A DNA stretch of 64,000 nt from positions 39,170,508 through 39,234,507 of the forward strand of contig NC_088776.1 in NCBI RefSeq assembly GCF_954871325.1, written 5' to 3'. This DNA is from Gordionus sp. m RMFG-2023. Taxonomy: Eukaryota > Nematomorpha > Gordioida > Chordodea > Parachordodidae. Both the position numbers and the translations under genes were made by a program. Below are positions 1-11,200 of the stretch, in pieces. The notes beneath the pieces are model-generated. The model made no database searches. It was not told the origin of the DNA and saw nothing but the letters and a program-made list of their open reading frames with translations. The first letter of the stretch is position 1. Every line of letters begins with the position of its first letter.

Positions 1-600
1 TGTAATTTAAGATTATTACTACAGCTGCTGAGAATGGTTGCATATTTTAGATAAGCAATATTGGTCAACGGTGTAGTCGTTTATATATGATCAAAAATGG
101 AGGATAATTTTTTAGAAATTTAATATCTCACAATGATTTTCTCGATTACTTATCTAGCTTCCATCATGTCATCTAAGAGGAAGCTCTAACCACCATATAG
201 TTTTATGATTTGTTTATATTCTCTTCTTCAAGAATTGATTTTAAATTTTTCCTTATTAGTCCATTCTATAAAACATTGTCTAAAATGGTTACAGAGAGTT
301 ATGTTAGTTTCATGACCTTTTGTCAATGTAAGTTGCTAAGAATTATATTATATTCTATTATGTGGTTTTTAAAAACCATTATCAAATTTTTATATCAGCA
401 ATCGAAAATATTTTATACTAAAATAAATAGATTTTGTATTAAAAAATATTATTTTTAGAAATGTCTTGTATTGTTTTAATTATTTATATGCTAGTTTATT
501 TTGTATGCATAATATAATAAATGACAAAATATAAAATTCAGAAGTTCAGAGTTAGCAAATTTAAAAAAAGTATGATATATTAATGTAAAACCGGCATTAG
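1..600. other. AT-rich sequence, no gene seen
   Basis: No convincing coding region, RNA gene or repeat is seen here. The one open frame (210-458, +) is low-complexity, rich in F, K and I, and has no recognisable motif or splice context. Confidence 0.5.
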
Positions 601-855
601 AGGGTGGGGCTTCGCCACCCAAAATTTTTTTTTTAAATGAGCCCCCTGAGAAGGATAGCATATTCCATGTATTTGGTCGGGAATTGACTGACCAATATTT
701 TAAAACTCCAAAGATAATTTCTGTTGGATTGAGCTGAGGTAAATAGAACGGTATTTACTCTATTCGCTTTTTAAAACTATTAATGAGATGACTTTTATGA
801 ATGGAAGCATTGTCCATAACAATAACGGCATTACTTGTAGGATGTTTATAAGTTC

Positions 856-1101
856 TGCAAAGAATAAGGATGGTGACGAATGGCGCGAGGTTCGAGTCAG
901 TAAAAATATATTTATTAACTAACTTTTTCATTTCACACTTCGTTTATATACATTTTTTTATAAGTCCAAATTATAAACGAAATACAAAAAAGTAAAATAA
1001 TATTAAAAAAGTAAGGTTACGCCGTTTATAAAATAAAATTAGATTATAACAAAAAATAAAATTTATATTGTAATAAATAATAAAATTAGAATAATGCAAC
1101 A
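856..1101 (-). repeat. LTR, left copy
   Basis: Direct repeat partner of 2460-2711, starting TGCAAAGAATAAGG and ending AATGCAACA. In the element's own (minus) orientation this is the downstream LTR, immediately preceded by the polypurine run. Confidence 0.8.
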
Positions 1102-1765
1102 TTCTCCCTCTTCTGATAATTTCATCGGAGAAGTCATTAGAGTTTGTTGTCCAAGTGGTTTATCATTTTGGTAATCAAGTTGTATCACAAATTATCATAA
1201 CGTTGGCTTGTCCCAATCGTTGGTTTGTATAAATCGATTTTGCACGTTGGTTTGTTTAAATCGTGAGCTTGATATCCACATCGAATGTTTTACAAATCGT
1301 GTCGTTGATATTATTACCATTTTTCAAAATCATTATTATCATCAGAAAGTTGCGAATAATAAGAAATAATAGTTCATCAAAATATAAAAATAAGTGAAGA
1401 ATGATAAATCAATAAGATTGTTATATTTTTAGCTTTTTAATTTTTCGCGTTTTTATGACTTTTATTTTTTCGCGTTTTAGTGTTTAATTATTGCGTTTTA
1501 GTATTTAATTTAATTATCTCCGAGGTTAAAATATGCAAATATACTATTCACATTTCCCTCTCTTTAAATAAAAAATTTAAATTTCACACCCTAGTTTTAA
1601 TTCAAAAGTGTTATTTTTAATAAAAATTCTTCATACTTTCAAAAGCTTTATTTCAAAAACATTTTTACCATATTAAATCCCTTTTAATTCATATGTTTTA
1701 ATTACATTTTAATAATCTTCTTGTTTAGGATTTTTAATGGTTTATTTTTAATTATATCTAAGAAT

Positions 1766-1848
1766 TCATCTTTAGGTTTAGTTAATTTACAACAATTGGT
1801 CATCATTTCATCTTTAGGTTTAGTTAATTTACAACAATTGGTCATCAT
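1766..1848. repeat. Tandem duplication, 41-bp unit x2
   Basis: The unit, containing CATCTTTAGGTTTAGTTAAT, occurs twice head to tail inside the non-coding core of the LTR element. Confidence 0.85.
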
Positions 1849-2234
1849 TCAAGAAATCAAAAAAATATCAATATTTCACTATAATTTAAGTAAATAATTT
1901 TTTTAAAGGCTTTTTGTGTGGTCTATATCCATTATGATTTTACATTTTAATGATTTTAAAAATTTATAACATGCCTTTATCCTGGCATAAAATCTTAATA
2001 TAATAACTTTTCTTCTTACGTGAATTAGAATAATAAGTAATCATCGTTGGTCTCACAATATAGAATTCATAACCTAACGTCCAACTTTCATTATGGTTCT
2101 TTCTAGGTTGCCACATTAGGTTAGGTGCTGGCTATTATATTCCAGTCCAACATCCAGAGCCGGGACACCATAAAGAAAGAAGCTTTTTGCATGAAAGAAC
2201 ATACTAAGGTTTGATTCTTGGTCATCTCAGTATA

Positions 2235-2435
2235 TTAGGCATAGGATATTAATAGCTTAGGCAGTCACAATAGATAAGATAGTCATCTCAATAGGTAGTC
2301 ATCTCCATAGGTTAAGCAGTCTCTATAGGTTAGATACACAATAGGTAGTCATATCAATAGATAAGGTAGTCCTTTCAATAGGTAAAGCAGTCTCTATAGG
2401 TTAGATAGTCGTCACAATAGGTAGTCATCTTTTTC
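2235..2435. repeat. Degenerate minisatellite of AATAGGTAGTCATCTC-like units
   Basis: Imperfect units of roughly 17-25 bases built on ATAGGT(T)AG...GTC run through this stretch inside the LTR element, next to its primer-binding-like site. The units vary in length and order. Confidence 0.7.
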
Positions 2436-2459
2436 TAGTCCACCACCCTAGGAGCACCA

Positions 2460-2711
2460 TGCAAAGAATAAGGATGGTGACGAATGGCGCGAGGTTCGAG
2501 TCAGTAAAAATATATTTTATTAACTAACTTTTTCATTTCACACTTCGTTTATATACATTTTTTTATAAGTCCAAATTAGAATATAAACGAAATACAAAAA
2601 AGTAAAATAATATAAAAAAAGTAAGGTTACGCCGTTTATAAAATAAAATTAGATTATAACAAAAAATAAAATTTATATTGTAATAAATAATAAAATTAGA
2701 ATAATGCAACA
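2460..2711 (-). repeat. LTR, right copy
   Basis: Direct repeat partner of 856-1101. In the element's orientation it is the upstream LTR and abuts the primer-binding-like TGG sequence. The target duplication AGTTC follows at 2712-2716. Confidence 0.8.
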
Positions 2712-3065
2712 AGTTCCATGATATATTCTCGAAATAATAAAATATTATATGGTTCTTTGATAATGCGATAAAGTTTCACACCTTCGATTCCAATAGTACA
2801 TAATATACTAATAACCTTTCGATGATGAAATTTTCATGGTTGAAGTTGGAGTAACGTTATATGGTGCCTAGGCGTAAACATGCACAACATAAAAATTTAT
2901 ACCTGTCTAAGAATTATTATTTCTTTGGCTATATTATATTCAACATTTTTATGCAATAAATTTGGCGTATGTTGATATCACCCGATGTGTTTCTCTTTTT
3001 TGCACGTTTTATCGGCCACCCTATTTTTCTAAATATATTTTCTTATGGTTCCTTCATTTTCAAAA

Positions 3066-6000
3066 AATCACGGAGGTAAATTTTCTATAATATCTTTGAT
3101 TATAAATGTATTACTATTAGCTATTTAATAATCCATTAATTTTATTTCAGTATTGAAAGTGTCTTTTATTTTATCTTTCTTTCCAATTACTTAATTTTTC
3201 AAATGGTCACTTATGACTGATTTCAGGAAAAATTTAGCGTCTTAATTTATCATAGATGATAAAGACATATCGATATACTTTACAATCTTTTATTTTTATT
3301 CGCTCTCTCTCGGGTACAGATAAATTTTTTCGCCCTATCTATTTTATCCTTGTTCCAGTTTTTATATTTTCTTCTTGCTACCAAGATTAATTTGTTGGAT
3401 TGACAACAGAATCACTACTTAAAGAGGAGCAATTGATTATGGAAATTATTTGTAGATGATATATTAGGTATTGGATCAGTAAAAAAGGATCAGGAATTGG
3501 TGAAAATAAATTTATTGTATTATATTGATGTTACTGGATAAAATTTGTCGCATATTAAATATTTTTAAAAAATTAAAATTATAAAATAAATGCAAAAAAT
3601 TTAAAAATTTATACAATATTGTGATAAACTTATTTGATGTAAAAACTTTTAGATTATACAGTTTTTGATTTTACACTGTTTTGTTATATATTATATAAGG
3701 ATCGTCATTTATTTTGTAAATAATATGCAAAAATATAATACACATTGTCTTATTTTTTAAATTGTTTATTATAAAAATCATATCTCACCATGTAACACTC
3801 GTGTATTATGGGGGGGGGCTACGTGGGAGGGCTAAGTCCCCGCTTATTTTTTTAAATCAAATTTTGAGGTGAAGTTGAGCTCCCTCTCTTCCCCTCCAAA
3901 GATTTTTAATTTAATCTCAAAAATGTTAAATTTGAAACCCTTTTTCCATAATATTGTTATAAAAATAAAAAAAAATTTAAAGTTTCCTTTTAGTCACATA
4001 AAATAAAGAAGCAAAAGGTTTTATATTTCAATGATTTTATTTTTATCATTTTTATATAAATTTTTATAAGTCGCCATTTTTTTGATTTATTTAATGTATG
4101 GAGGTCACTAAGTAGAAGTAATAAATATCTCAATTTTTAATAAGTTTTGAGCCAACTCTATAAAGGCTAAACCAAGTTTTTAAGCGAAAACTATTATTTT
4201 AGCCTATAGAAGTTTAAACTTAAAGAATGGTAAACTCTCCATAATGTATAGCGAATTTTTTGACTGTTAGGATTTAGCCGATTTAACAATAGTATAACAA
4301 GAAATAGTTCAAATTTTAACAAAATCTTAATATTATAATAAGAATTGGAAGTTTCCGAATAATAATAAATTGGGATATTCTCTCAGGTTCTTCGGTGTCC
4401 TTTTGCCAATTAACCATTTTTTATTGATTAACTAAACCAAAATAAATCATTGGGATCATGTTGACAATAATAAAATATATGGTAGGCCGTCTACTAGACA
4501 GAATTGGAGGTAAACTCCGGATAGTTCGAAAATTTAACATTAGGTTATATAGTCTCCTTCAAATAGGAAAGCGATTATTTATAGATTACGTATATATATT
4601 ATATAACTGAATATATGCTTTGCCATTAATATAAATATACCTCTAGGAACGTCGTTAGCTAAATTCTCTGAATGCTCTAGTACCCCCTTTAGAAAAATCC
4701 AAAATGGCTTATCACCATATTTTTACAAAATTAGCCACCGATTATTTAAAAATTATCACCCGATTTTTTAAAAAAATTAGCACATATTTATGAAAATGTA
4801 AAATATTCGATATATATATTTTTTAAATTGACTTACTTGAGGCGTGATAAATTATTTTTTGTAATAATTATAATAATTTCTTTAATCTTTTTAACCCGAC
4901 ATAGTAAAACACAGTAAAAATTCTATCACAAAAATCAAAATAATCTCTTATTTTTAAAAAGTGCACAATAGAATATCAATAAAGTTCTTTTTCAGTTTTA
5001 AAGCCCATAAACCTATAAGGTCGACTCGCAGAGTAAAAAATTATGGTATTTGGATTATAGCATATAAGATAAATGTGAAAGAAAAAAACGTCATAGGAAA
5101 AAATTATATTAATTAACTAGACTCGTTCAAAATGGCTGGAATCAATAAAACCAAAGTGGGAAATGTAACTTTACGAAATAAATAAGCTATTAAAAAGGCA
5201 ACAAAATTAACAAATGGGCTGAAACTGACAAAAGTGATAATTTAAGAGTCTACGAGTCAGGCTGAAAGGGTTTGAATAAATATGGGCATTCACACATAAC
5301 AATTAGTTCAATAGTATAAATATTGATTGTAGTTTTAGTTTATAAATCATTGTTCGAAATGCATAGTAAAATAATCTACTATTATCGCTAGTAAGTTTGA
5401 TTGTTTTAAAGTTACTAGTGGTAACGTGGTCAAATTTATCAGTTATAATAAACATCGTTTTAAGTTAAACTATTATAAAATTGCCGGTTATACTTCTCCC
5501 TCCTCTCACCCAAAATTGAGGCCAATATGTTTAAGTAACAGCTCATAATTTTTAAAAATAATGACTATAATTAAAATTTTAATTAAAAAAAATGTATTCT
5601 TGACAAATACCACCAATAGGTGTATATAATAATTCAATATAATTTTTGGTAAGAATTATACCCCAAAATCGCCCCTCTCTCTTACGAAAATCCCGAAAAG
5701 GTTTAAGAGCGTAAGGGCACTCATTTTTTGAGAGTAGTAAGATGTCGCGCTACCTAAATATAATAATTGTATTAACAATTTCACCCAAAATTTAACCAAA
5801 GATCAGTTAACTCATGACATCTTTATCTGATACCCTAAAAAGTAAATTGGCTAAGATTAAAGTCAGAGATGATATTGATTTTGATAGAAAGGAACTTCAG
5901 AAGCTTTTTATATCAAGGTTTTAGCAACAAATTTAAAATTATTTCATATAAAAACATTTTTATAAAACACCTTACCTCAATCATTATGTCATCATTTAGT

Positions 6001-6079
6001 ATGCAAAACTAATATTAAAGGGATCGTCGCTCTAAACTTGAAGATCTTAAGAGGATTTTATTTTAAAAAGACACGAGGC
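3066..6079. other. AT-rich intergenic sequence, no gene seen
   Basis: I found no exon-like stretch, RNA gene or element boundary here. A run of nine G lies at 3810-3818. A short open stretch near 5815-5920 (starting MTSLSDTLKSKLAKIK) might belong to the LINE remnant that follows, but I cannot show this. Confidence 0.4.
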
Positions 6080-7292
6080 AATAAGCACCTTTCTTCATTC
6101 CACACTTGACATACTCCTTAAACTGGAGGACATCTTTACACTTCTTCCATCACACAAGTCCTTTTTTTTGCTAAAAAATTTCTTTTTTATACCAAGGATT
6201 CTTTACGCACTTCGGTCAACACCAATTTTTAAATATCCTATTCCTCTCCAAACTTACGAAAAAGGAATAAAGGACTTAACCGAAAAAATAGTAAATATCA
6301 GATTCAACGAAACCGCTTGGGCCCAAGCAACTCTTCCAACCAAATTTGGTGGTCTCGGCATCAGATCTCCACTTGACTTAGCAACAATTACTTTCATATC
6401 GAGTAGTCTTTTGACAAAGCCAATAACCACCGCCCATAATTCTAAAGAAGACCTTTCCTTAATCGTGGCTAAAAATATTTGGAAAACAAGGATCAATGCT
6501 GATTCTCATCCCCCCACAACCCATAAACAGAAAGACTGGGATGCACCAGTGGTTGCTCGCTGCGTTGAAACTCTCTTATCTAGCATGCAATCTACCGACC
6601 GCACCCTATTCTCTTCCTTGCTCAATGGTACGGGACATGAGTTTCTTGAGGCCATCCCTTCTACCAATCTTCAGCTTCAACTATCCAACAATGAATTTAC
6701 CCATGCCATCGGCATTCGTCTAAATTGTTCCATCACTCACCCCCACATCTGCTCAGGGTGAAACTCGCCAGTTGACTCGAAGGGTAGACATAGTTTACAT
6801 TGTCGCTCCTGCAATAGACGATTCATCAGACACAAGCAATGTAATACAATCATCCAACATGCTCTTAAATCCGCCCAAATTCCTTCCACGTTAGAACCAC
6901 AGGGTCTTTTTAGATCTGACGGTAAACGTCCTGATGGGATCTCTCAAATTCCATGGAGGAGAGGCCAACTTTTGGTATGGGACTATTCCTGTATTGACCC
7001 CTTGGCCCCATCCAACCACGCCATCAACATCCTTGACCAGAAGGAACAACTTAAAATTTCTAAATACACAGAAATAATAAACGATCATTGCTTCATCCCA
7101 ATCATATCAACCACTCTTGGCACCTTCGGCAAACTCGCCTTAGCATTTTTCAAAAACTTAGGATCACAAATCAGCAAACTCTCAGAAGAACCTCGAGAGG
7201 GTTTTTTTCTTCGTCAACGATTATCCATAGCGATTCACAAAGCTAATTATATCAGTTTCAATGGTAGCCTTCTAGCCAAAGAGCTATCATAG
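6080..7292 (+). mobile_element. 3' end of a non-LTR retrotransposon with C-terminal restriction-like nuclease
   Basis: One frame runs from about 6080 to a stop at 7290-7292 with a single in-frame TGA (6759-6761). It opens with the post-RT segment (LLKNFFFIPRILYALRSTP, then AWAQATLPTKFGGLGIRS). A cysteine/histidine knuckle follows, near HICSG...HSLHCRSC. Then comes KRPDGISQIPWRRGQLLVWD, a PD-x(15)-D arrangement typical of a restriction-like (PD-(D/E)xK) endonuclease. The last part (RQRLSIAIHKANYISFN) also matches the end of this protein type. Elements with this nuclease (R2/HERO/CRE-like groups) are LINEs distinct from the APE-type LINEs elsewhere in the window. The RT core is missing upstream, so this is a 5'-truncated copy. 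Clade assignment is uncertain. Confidence 0.65.
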
Positions 7293-7754
7293 ACAACGCT
7301 TACGTTCCTTTTTCATTTTTGTTTCCCTGCGTCACACCATCTCCGTTCTTTTTTTTAGATAGTATTATTATATATTTTTCAAACATTTTTAAATATATTA
7401 AAATTTATTATAATGAAAATTTAAATTATTATATCTTATATTGATAATAAATTATATTAAATCTATTAAAATATTATACATTTGTTATTCTTGTATTATA
7501 AAACAAAAATTAAAGAATTTTTTTAAAAATAGTAGCATATTACTTTTAGCCCCAACACTGCTTAAAATTTCTTTATTTACTGATGTTATGATATTCAAGC
7601 TTTTTTAATATTCTATCATTTTTAGTTTACAGAATTCGCAAACTTTATATATTAAGAATCGTCATAAATCTTATGACGATAGTAATAGATATTAAAATAT
7701 TTATTTTTTAACTATTACAAGGTTCCTTTGGTTTTAAGCAAATGATCAATATTT
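7293..7754. other. AT-rich gap between LINE remnant and coiled-coil gene
   Basis: No gene is seen. It must contain the promoter and 5' leader of the gene starting at 7755, but no specific motif stands out in such AT-rich DNA. Confidence 0.4.
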
Positions 7755-8203
7755 ATGGCAAGTAACTATATCATATTCAATCAAGTTACAAGCGAAAGGA
7801 TAATGATACAACATTCAAATTTGGATCTTCTAGGAAATTTTAATACCATATATAATTCGAGTATCTCCCCCCCATATCAATATAACTTGCTTTCTAATTA
7901 TTTTGACCCAGTTAACGCCAGTAGATTTCCTTCAAATTCTAGAATTGCACCCTTGGTAAATCCAACTCATATAAATACTGCTATAAGACAACCATTCAAT
8001 GCAACAAATCCTATGCCACAGATTAATCAGTTCATGATATTCGATCAGCCTCCTCAATCGCATCACTATACCTTTGATCGTATATCTATGGATAACGTTA
8101 ACTCAGATTATGAGGAGGAAAGTATTATTATTAACAAATCTACGTCTCGTCAAGATAGTTCTGGTTTTGATAATGTTGATAACCATCATATTTTCAATAA
8201 GAA
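7755..8203 (+). CDS. Coiled-coil gene, exon 1 (residues 1-150)
   Basis: It begins MASNYIIFNQVTSERIM and is rich in N, S and P. The donor is AA|GTAAGC in phase 2; the split codon AA+T with exon 2 reads Asn. Confidence 0.7.
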
Positions 8204-11200
8204 GTAAGCATACATTTTTAAAGAACGATATATAGGGGAAACCACGGTTTATCAAATCGATATTTTTTAAATCGGCTATAACTTTTGTACTTTTTTTGAT
8301 ATTTGGAAGAGCAATATAAGAATCGATACTTAAAACTTACTCTATAATATGTCTTGTAGAACCTTTCTTATAATTAGTCATATATTTTTTAATTTTAATT
8401 TCTTATGATGATCTGTCATCATACACCCCACCTCATGAAGTGCCTCCTATCATGATTCGATAGTGAGTCAGCTATGTATTCATCAGCTGTTCAAGATTTA
8501 TTGTTTGGATATCTCTAGGAATAATGTCAATAAAGCTAGTTTCATTTCTAAAACGATTATTTCACATATAAACGGTAAAAATATCAGAATTTAATGGGTA
8601 GACTTCACGGTAAAATACTCACTTAAAATATTTTTTAGAGTCGTTATACTAGAAATGTCTTGCTTCCCAAATTTGGCACTCTACCCCTTGCCGTATACCC
8701 GTTAGCATAAATCAAGTGGTAACCTACGCATTAAGGAATATATTCTATAAGTTTCATAAAATTTAAAAGAGTATATTGGCCTATAAACAAAAATTATCAA
8801 TTAAATAATTTGGTGTAAAAGGCTAAAAAATTGTTTTTGATTGATATTTTTTGAATACGATGCCTCCACTAAAAAATATACATGTAGTAGATTGCATAGA
8901 AACGCATCTTTTAACCAAATTACAAAAGCCCGAAAACTGAAAAGTTATATACGTTTCTCTTTTTACCCCACCTGCAGTATAGCGCCAGTTTCTCTTATAT
9001 TATTTTCGGTCTAATTTATAATAAATTATTTAAATAAAAAGTTTTATTTTGTTTGAATATAATTTTAATTCTACCTATTATAAAAAAATAAGATATATAA
9101 ATTGTTTTTATAAATTATTATATGTATATTTACTTATTTATCTTATATATATACATTATTTCTTGGTTTAAAAGTGATCCCAATGTTTACTTTAAAGATA
9201 ATGATAAACCACATGACTCCATTTCTATGCAAAGTAAAAGTTCTATATCAATGAATGCTCCCGAAAAAATAGAGACTCTATCTGTAATTATATTAAATTT
9301 TTTTTATTCTAATTATTGTGACAATCTAATTTATGTCTCTTTTGAATAATGGGAAAAAATTTATTGAAAAAAATATCCCGAGAAAAATACCCTGTACAAA
9401 AAAACACTTAACAATAACACTAATGTTATAACCGGGAAAAACTCCCATTTAAAGGCTTTTTACCATACCTAACAATAGTCATTTTAAATATTTTTCTAAA
9501 ATTGAGGTAGCTAAGTTCCTTGAGTATAGGTTTTTTTTGTAAGAGGGGTGAATTCTTTTTACACCGTTATTTCTTTTATTATCAATTATTAATTACATTG
9601 TTTAAAAGCGAGCTACCAGTTTTATGATGCATAAAATCACCGAATTGCAAAAGAGTATGAGAAAAATTAAGGAGACAAAATACAAAAATATAATAGCTGC
9701 GATAAGGGAATCATGGCAAAATTTGTCATCTCAGCATTCAATCGACAATCGATTAATCAAAGCTTCAAGTGAAAGTACGCTACTATCTTCCTCGAGTTGG
9801 GATAAGGATAAAATTTTATCGGAATTGGATAAAATCGTGATCCCAATCAAAGAAAATCTAGTTTTATTAAGTAATTCCCCTTTTCTTCGAGACAGTTCGA
9901 TATCTAGAGGAGAATACGCGTTCGTGCAGCACGTTAATGATCTGAAGGAAAAGATTTTATTTTTGGAAAGTCTTAAAAACCTTTTTAATACCGATGCCAT
10001 TAACGAAAGAGAAGTTATGAATGTTCAAAACGATGCTAAAAGTCGAGCGATGTCAGCATTCAATTACGTTAACGAATATATCATAAAACCGGAGATAACG
10101 TTAGAAGTAAATTATATAATTTTTTATAACGATAATTATTAGAGATATATTGATTTAGATACTAGTCATGAAAATCCTTTTTTTTACCAGAATCCATTGA
10201 AGGCCCCATGGTATAAAAAATTAAGAAAATATATCCCAATCTCAAAATATTAATTTTATTCACTAATTTCTTTTCTATAATATTTTGCGTTTATTTTTAG
10301 ATTTATTAAGTCAATCTTAAATTAATTATGAATATAAAAATATGGATTCAATATTAAATAGAAAAATTTTGCAAAGTGTGTCGAAAATAAAGCAAAGCTG
10401 CCTTTAAATAACTATATTTTATATTTTATACTATTAAGTTTATTTTTTTTAATTATACGAGTTAAATTAATATATGCTATGCTTCCAAAGAATGTTTATA
10501 TTAAAAAAGAATTTAATAAAAATGTATAAAACATATTCAGAAACATTTAGCATAAAATAAGATTGGAAAAAAAAACCAGGTTGGCGTAACCAAAAAGGGG
10601 GAGTGAAATACCCTCTTAGCAAATTTGCGAGAATTTTTTTTTACCAAAACAGAGCTTATTAGAAACTTTTGAGCCAAATTAAAAATACTGCCCAAAGATT
10701 GCATTACAAATAGAACATTGATTAACAAACCAAGATAATATTTCATACTGCATATTAGCTTGCAAAGGAAAATCGCCCATTGATTTTGAATCGTTAATAG
10801 ATTTACATGAACACAATGATTTAGATAGGGGGCATATTTTGCATTCTAGGTATTCTGGTTAATAACTGAAAGCATTTCCAAAGAAATGCTTATAAAAATT
10901 GTTAATAATATTATCAATTTACAATCCACTATCTTGGCAGATGAATGAATCTGCAACATCAAGTCAAATAAATCAGTCTCAGTTATTTATGTAAAATAAG
11001 TATTGTAGTCCTATTGATTAACCTTTTTTTATATTTCTAAACCTAATTTAACTGGAATCAAAAGGCGAAGAGGAGATTGTTCATTCCGCTAGGTTTTCTA
11101 AAATACTTTTGCAAATAAATTAGATTTCTTGTGTTAGCTGTGGCGCCAGTGTTATGACTGGAAAGAAATCGGATGTAACAACGTGCCTCTACACAATATG

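Larger units (their letters stand above)
856..2711 (-). mobile_element. Small non-coding LTR element (TRIM-like fossil)
   Basis: Two nearly identical direct repeats of about 250 bases (856-1101 and 2460-2711) begin with TG and end with CA. They are flanked by the 5-bp target duplication AGTTC (851-855 and 2712-2716). Read on the minus strand, a tRNA-primer-like site starting TGGTGCTCC follows the upstream LTR, and a purine run AGAAGAGGGAGAA precedes the downstream LTR. The internal 1.36 kb has no coding capacity, only AT-rich DNA, a 41-bp tandem duplication and a minisatellite. Size and layout suit a terminal-repeat retrotransposon in miniature, or an internally deleted relative. It looks structurally whole but non-autonomous. 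The high LTR similarity argues for a fairly recent insertion. It sits inside the older DDE transposase. Confidence 0.75.
600..3065 (-). mobile_element. Decayed Tc1/mariner- or IS630-like DDE transposase, split by an insertion
   Basis: Read on the minus strand, two stretches either side of an LTR element look like one DDE_3-type transposase. Around 840-770 the frame gives VIVMDNASIHKSHLI, the segment carrying the second catalytic Asp. Around 740-670 it gives YLPQLNPTEIIFGVLKYW, the classic P-x-LNP-x-E block with the catalytic Glu. On the far side of the LTR element (about 3060-2712) are weaker stretches such as GVKLYRIIKEPYN, which fit the upstream part of the same domain. The frame is broken in several places, so the copy is dead. 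A small hairpin (602-620) lies at its 3' side. I saw no clear terminal inverted repeats, so the outer limits are approximate. The family call is inference from motif order. Confidence 0.65.

Noticed and set aside
210-458. 82-codon open frame at the left edge
   Set aside because: Low-complexity F/K/I-rich translation, no motif, no splice context; expected by chance in AT-rich DNA.
9731-10000. Minus-strand open frame opposite exon 3 of the coiled-coil gene
   Set aside because: Antisense shadow of a well-supported exon.
10537-10746. Hydrophobic 69-codon minus-strand frame
   Set aside because: It overlaps the dispersed repeat and has no start, splice or motif support.
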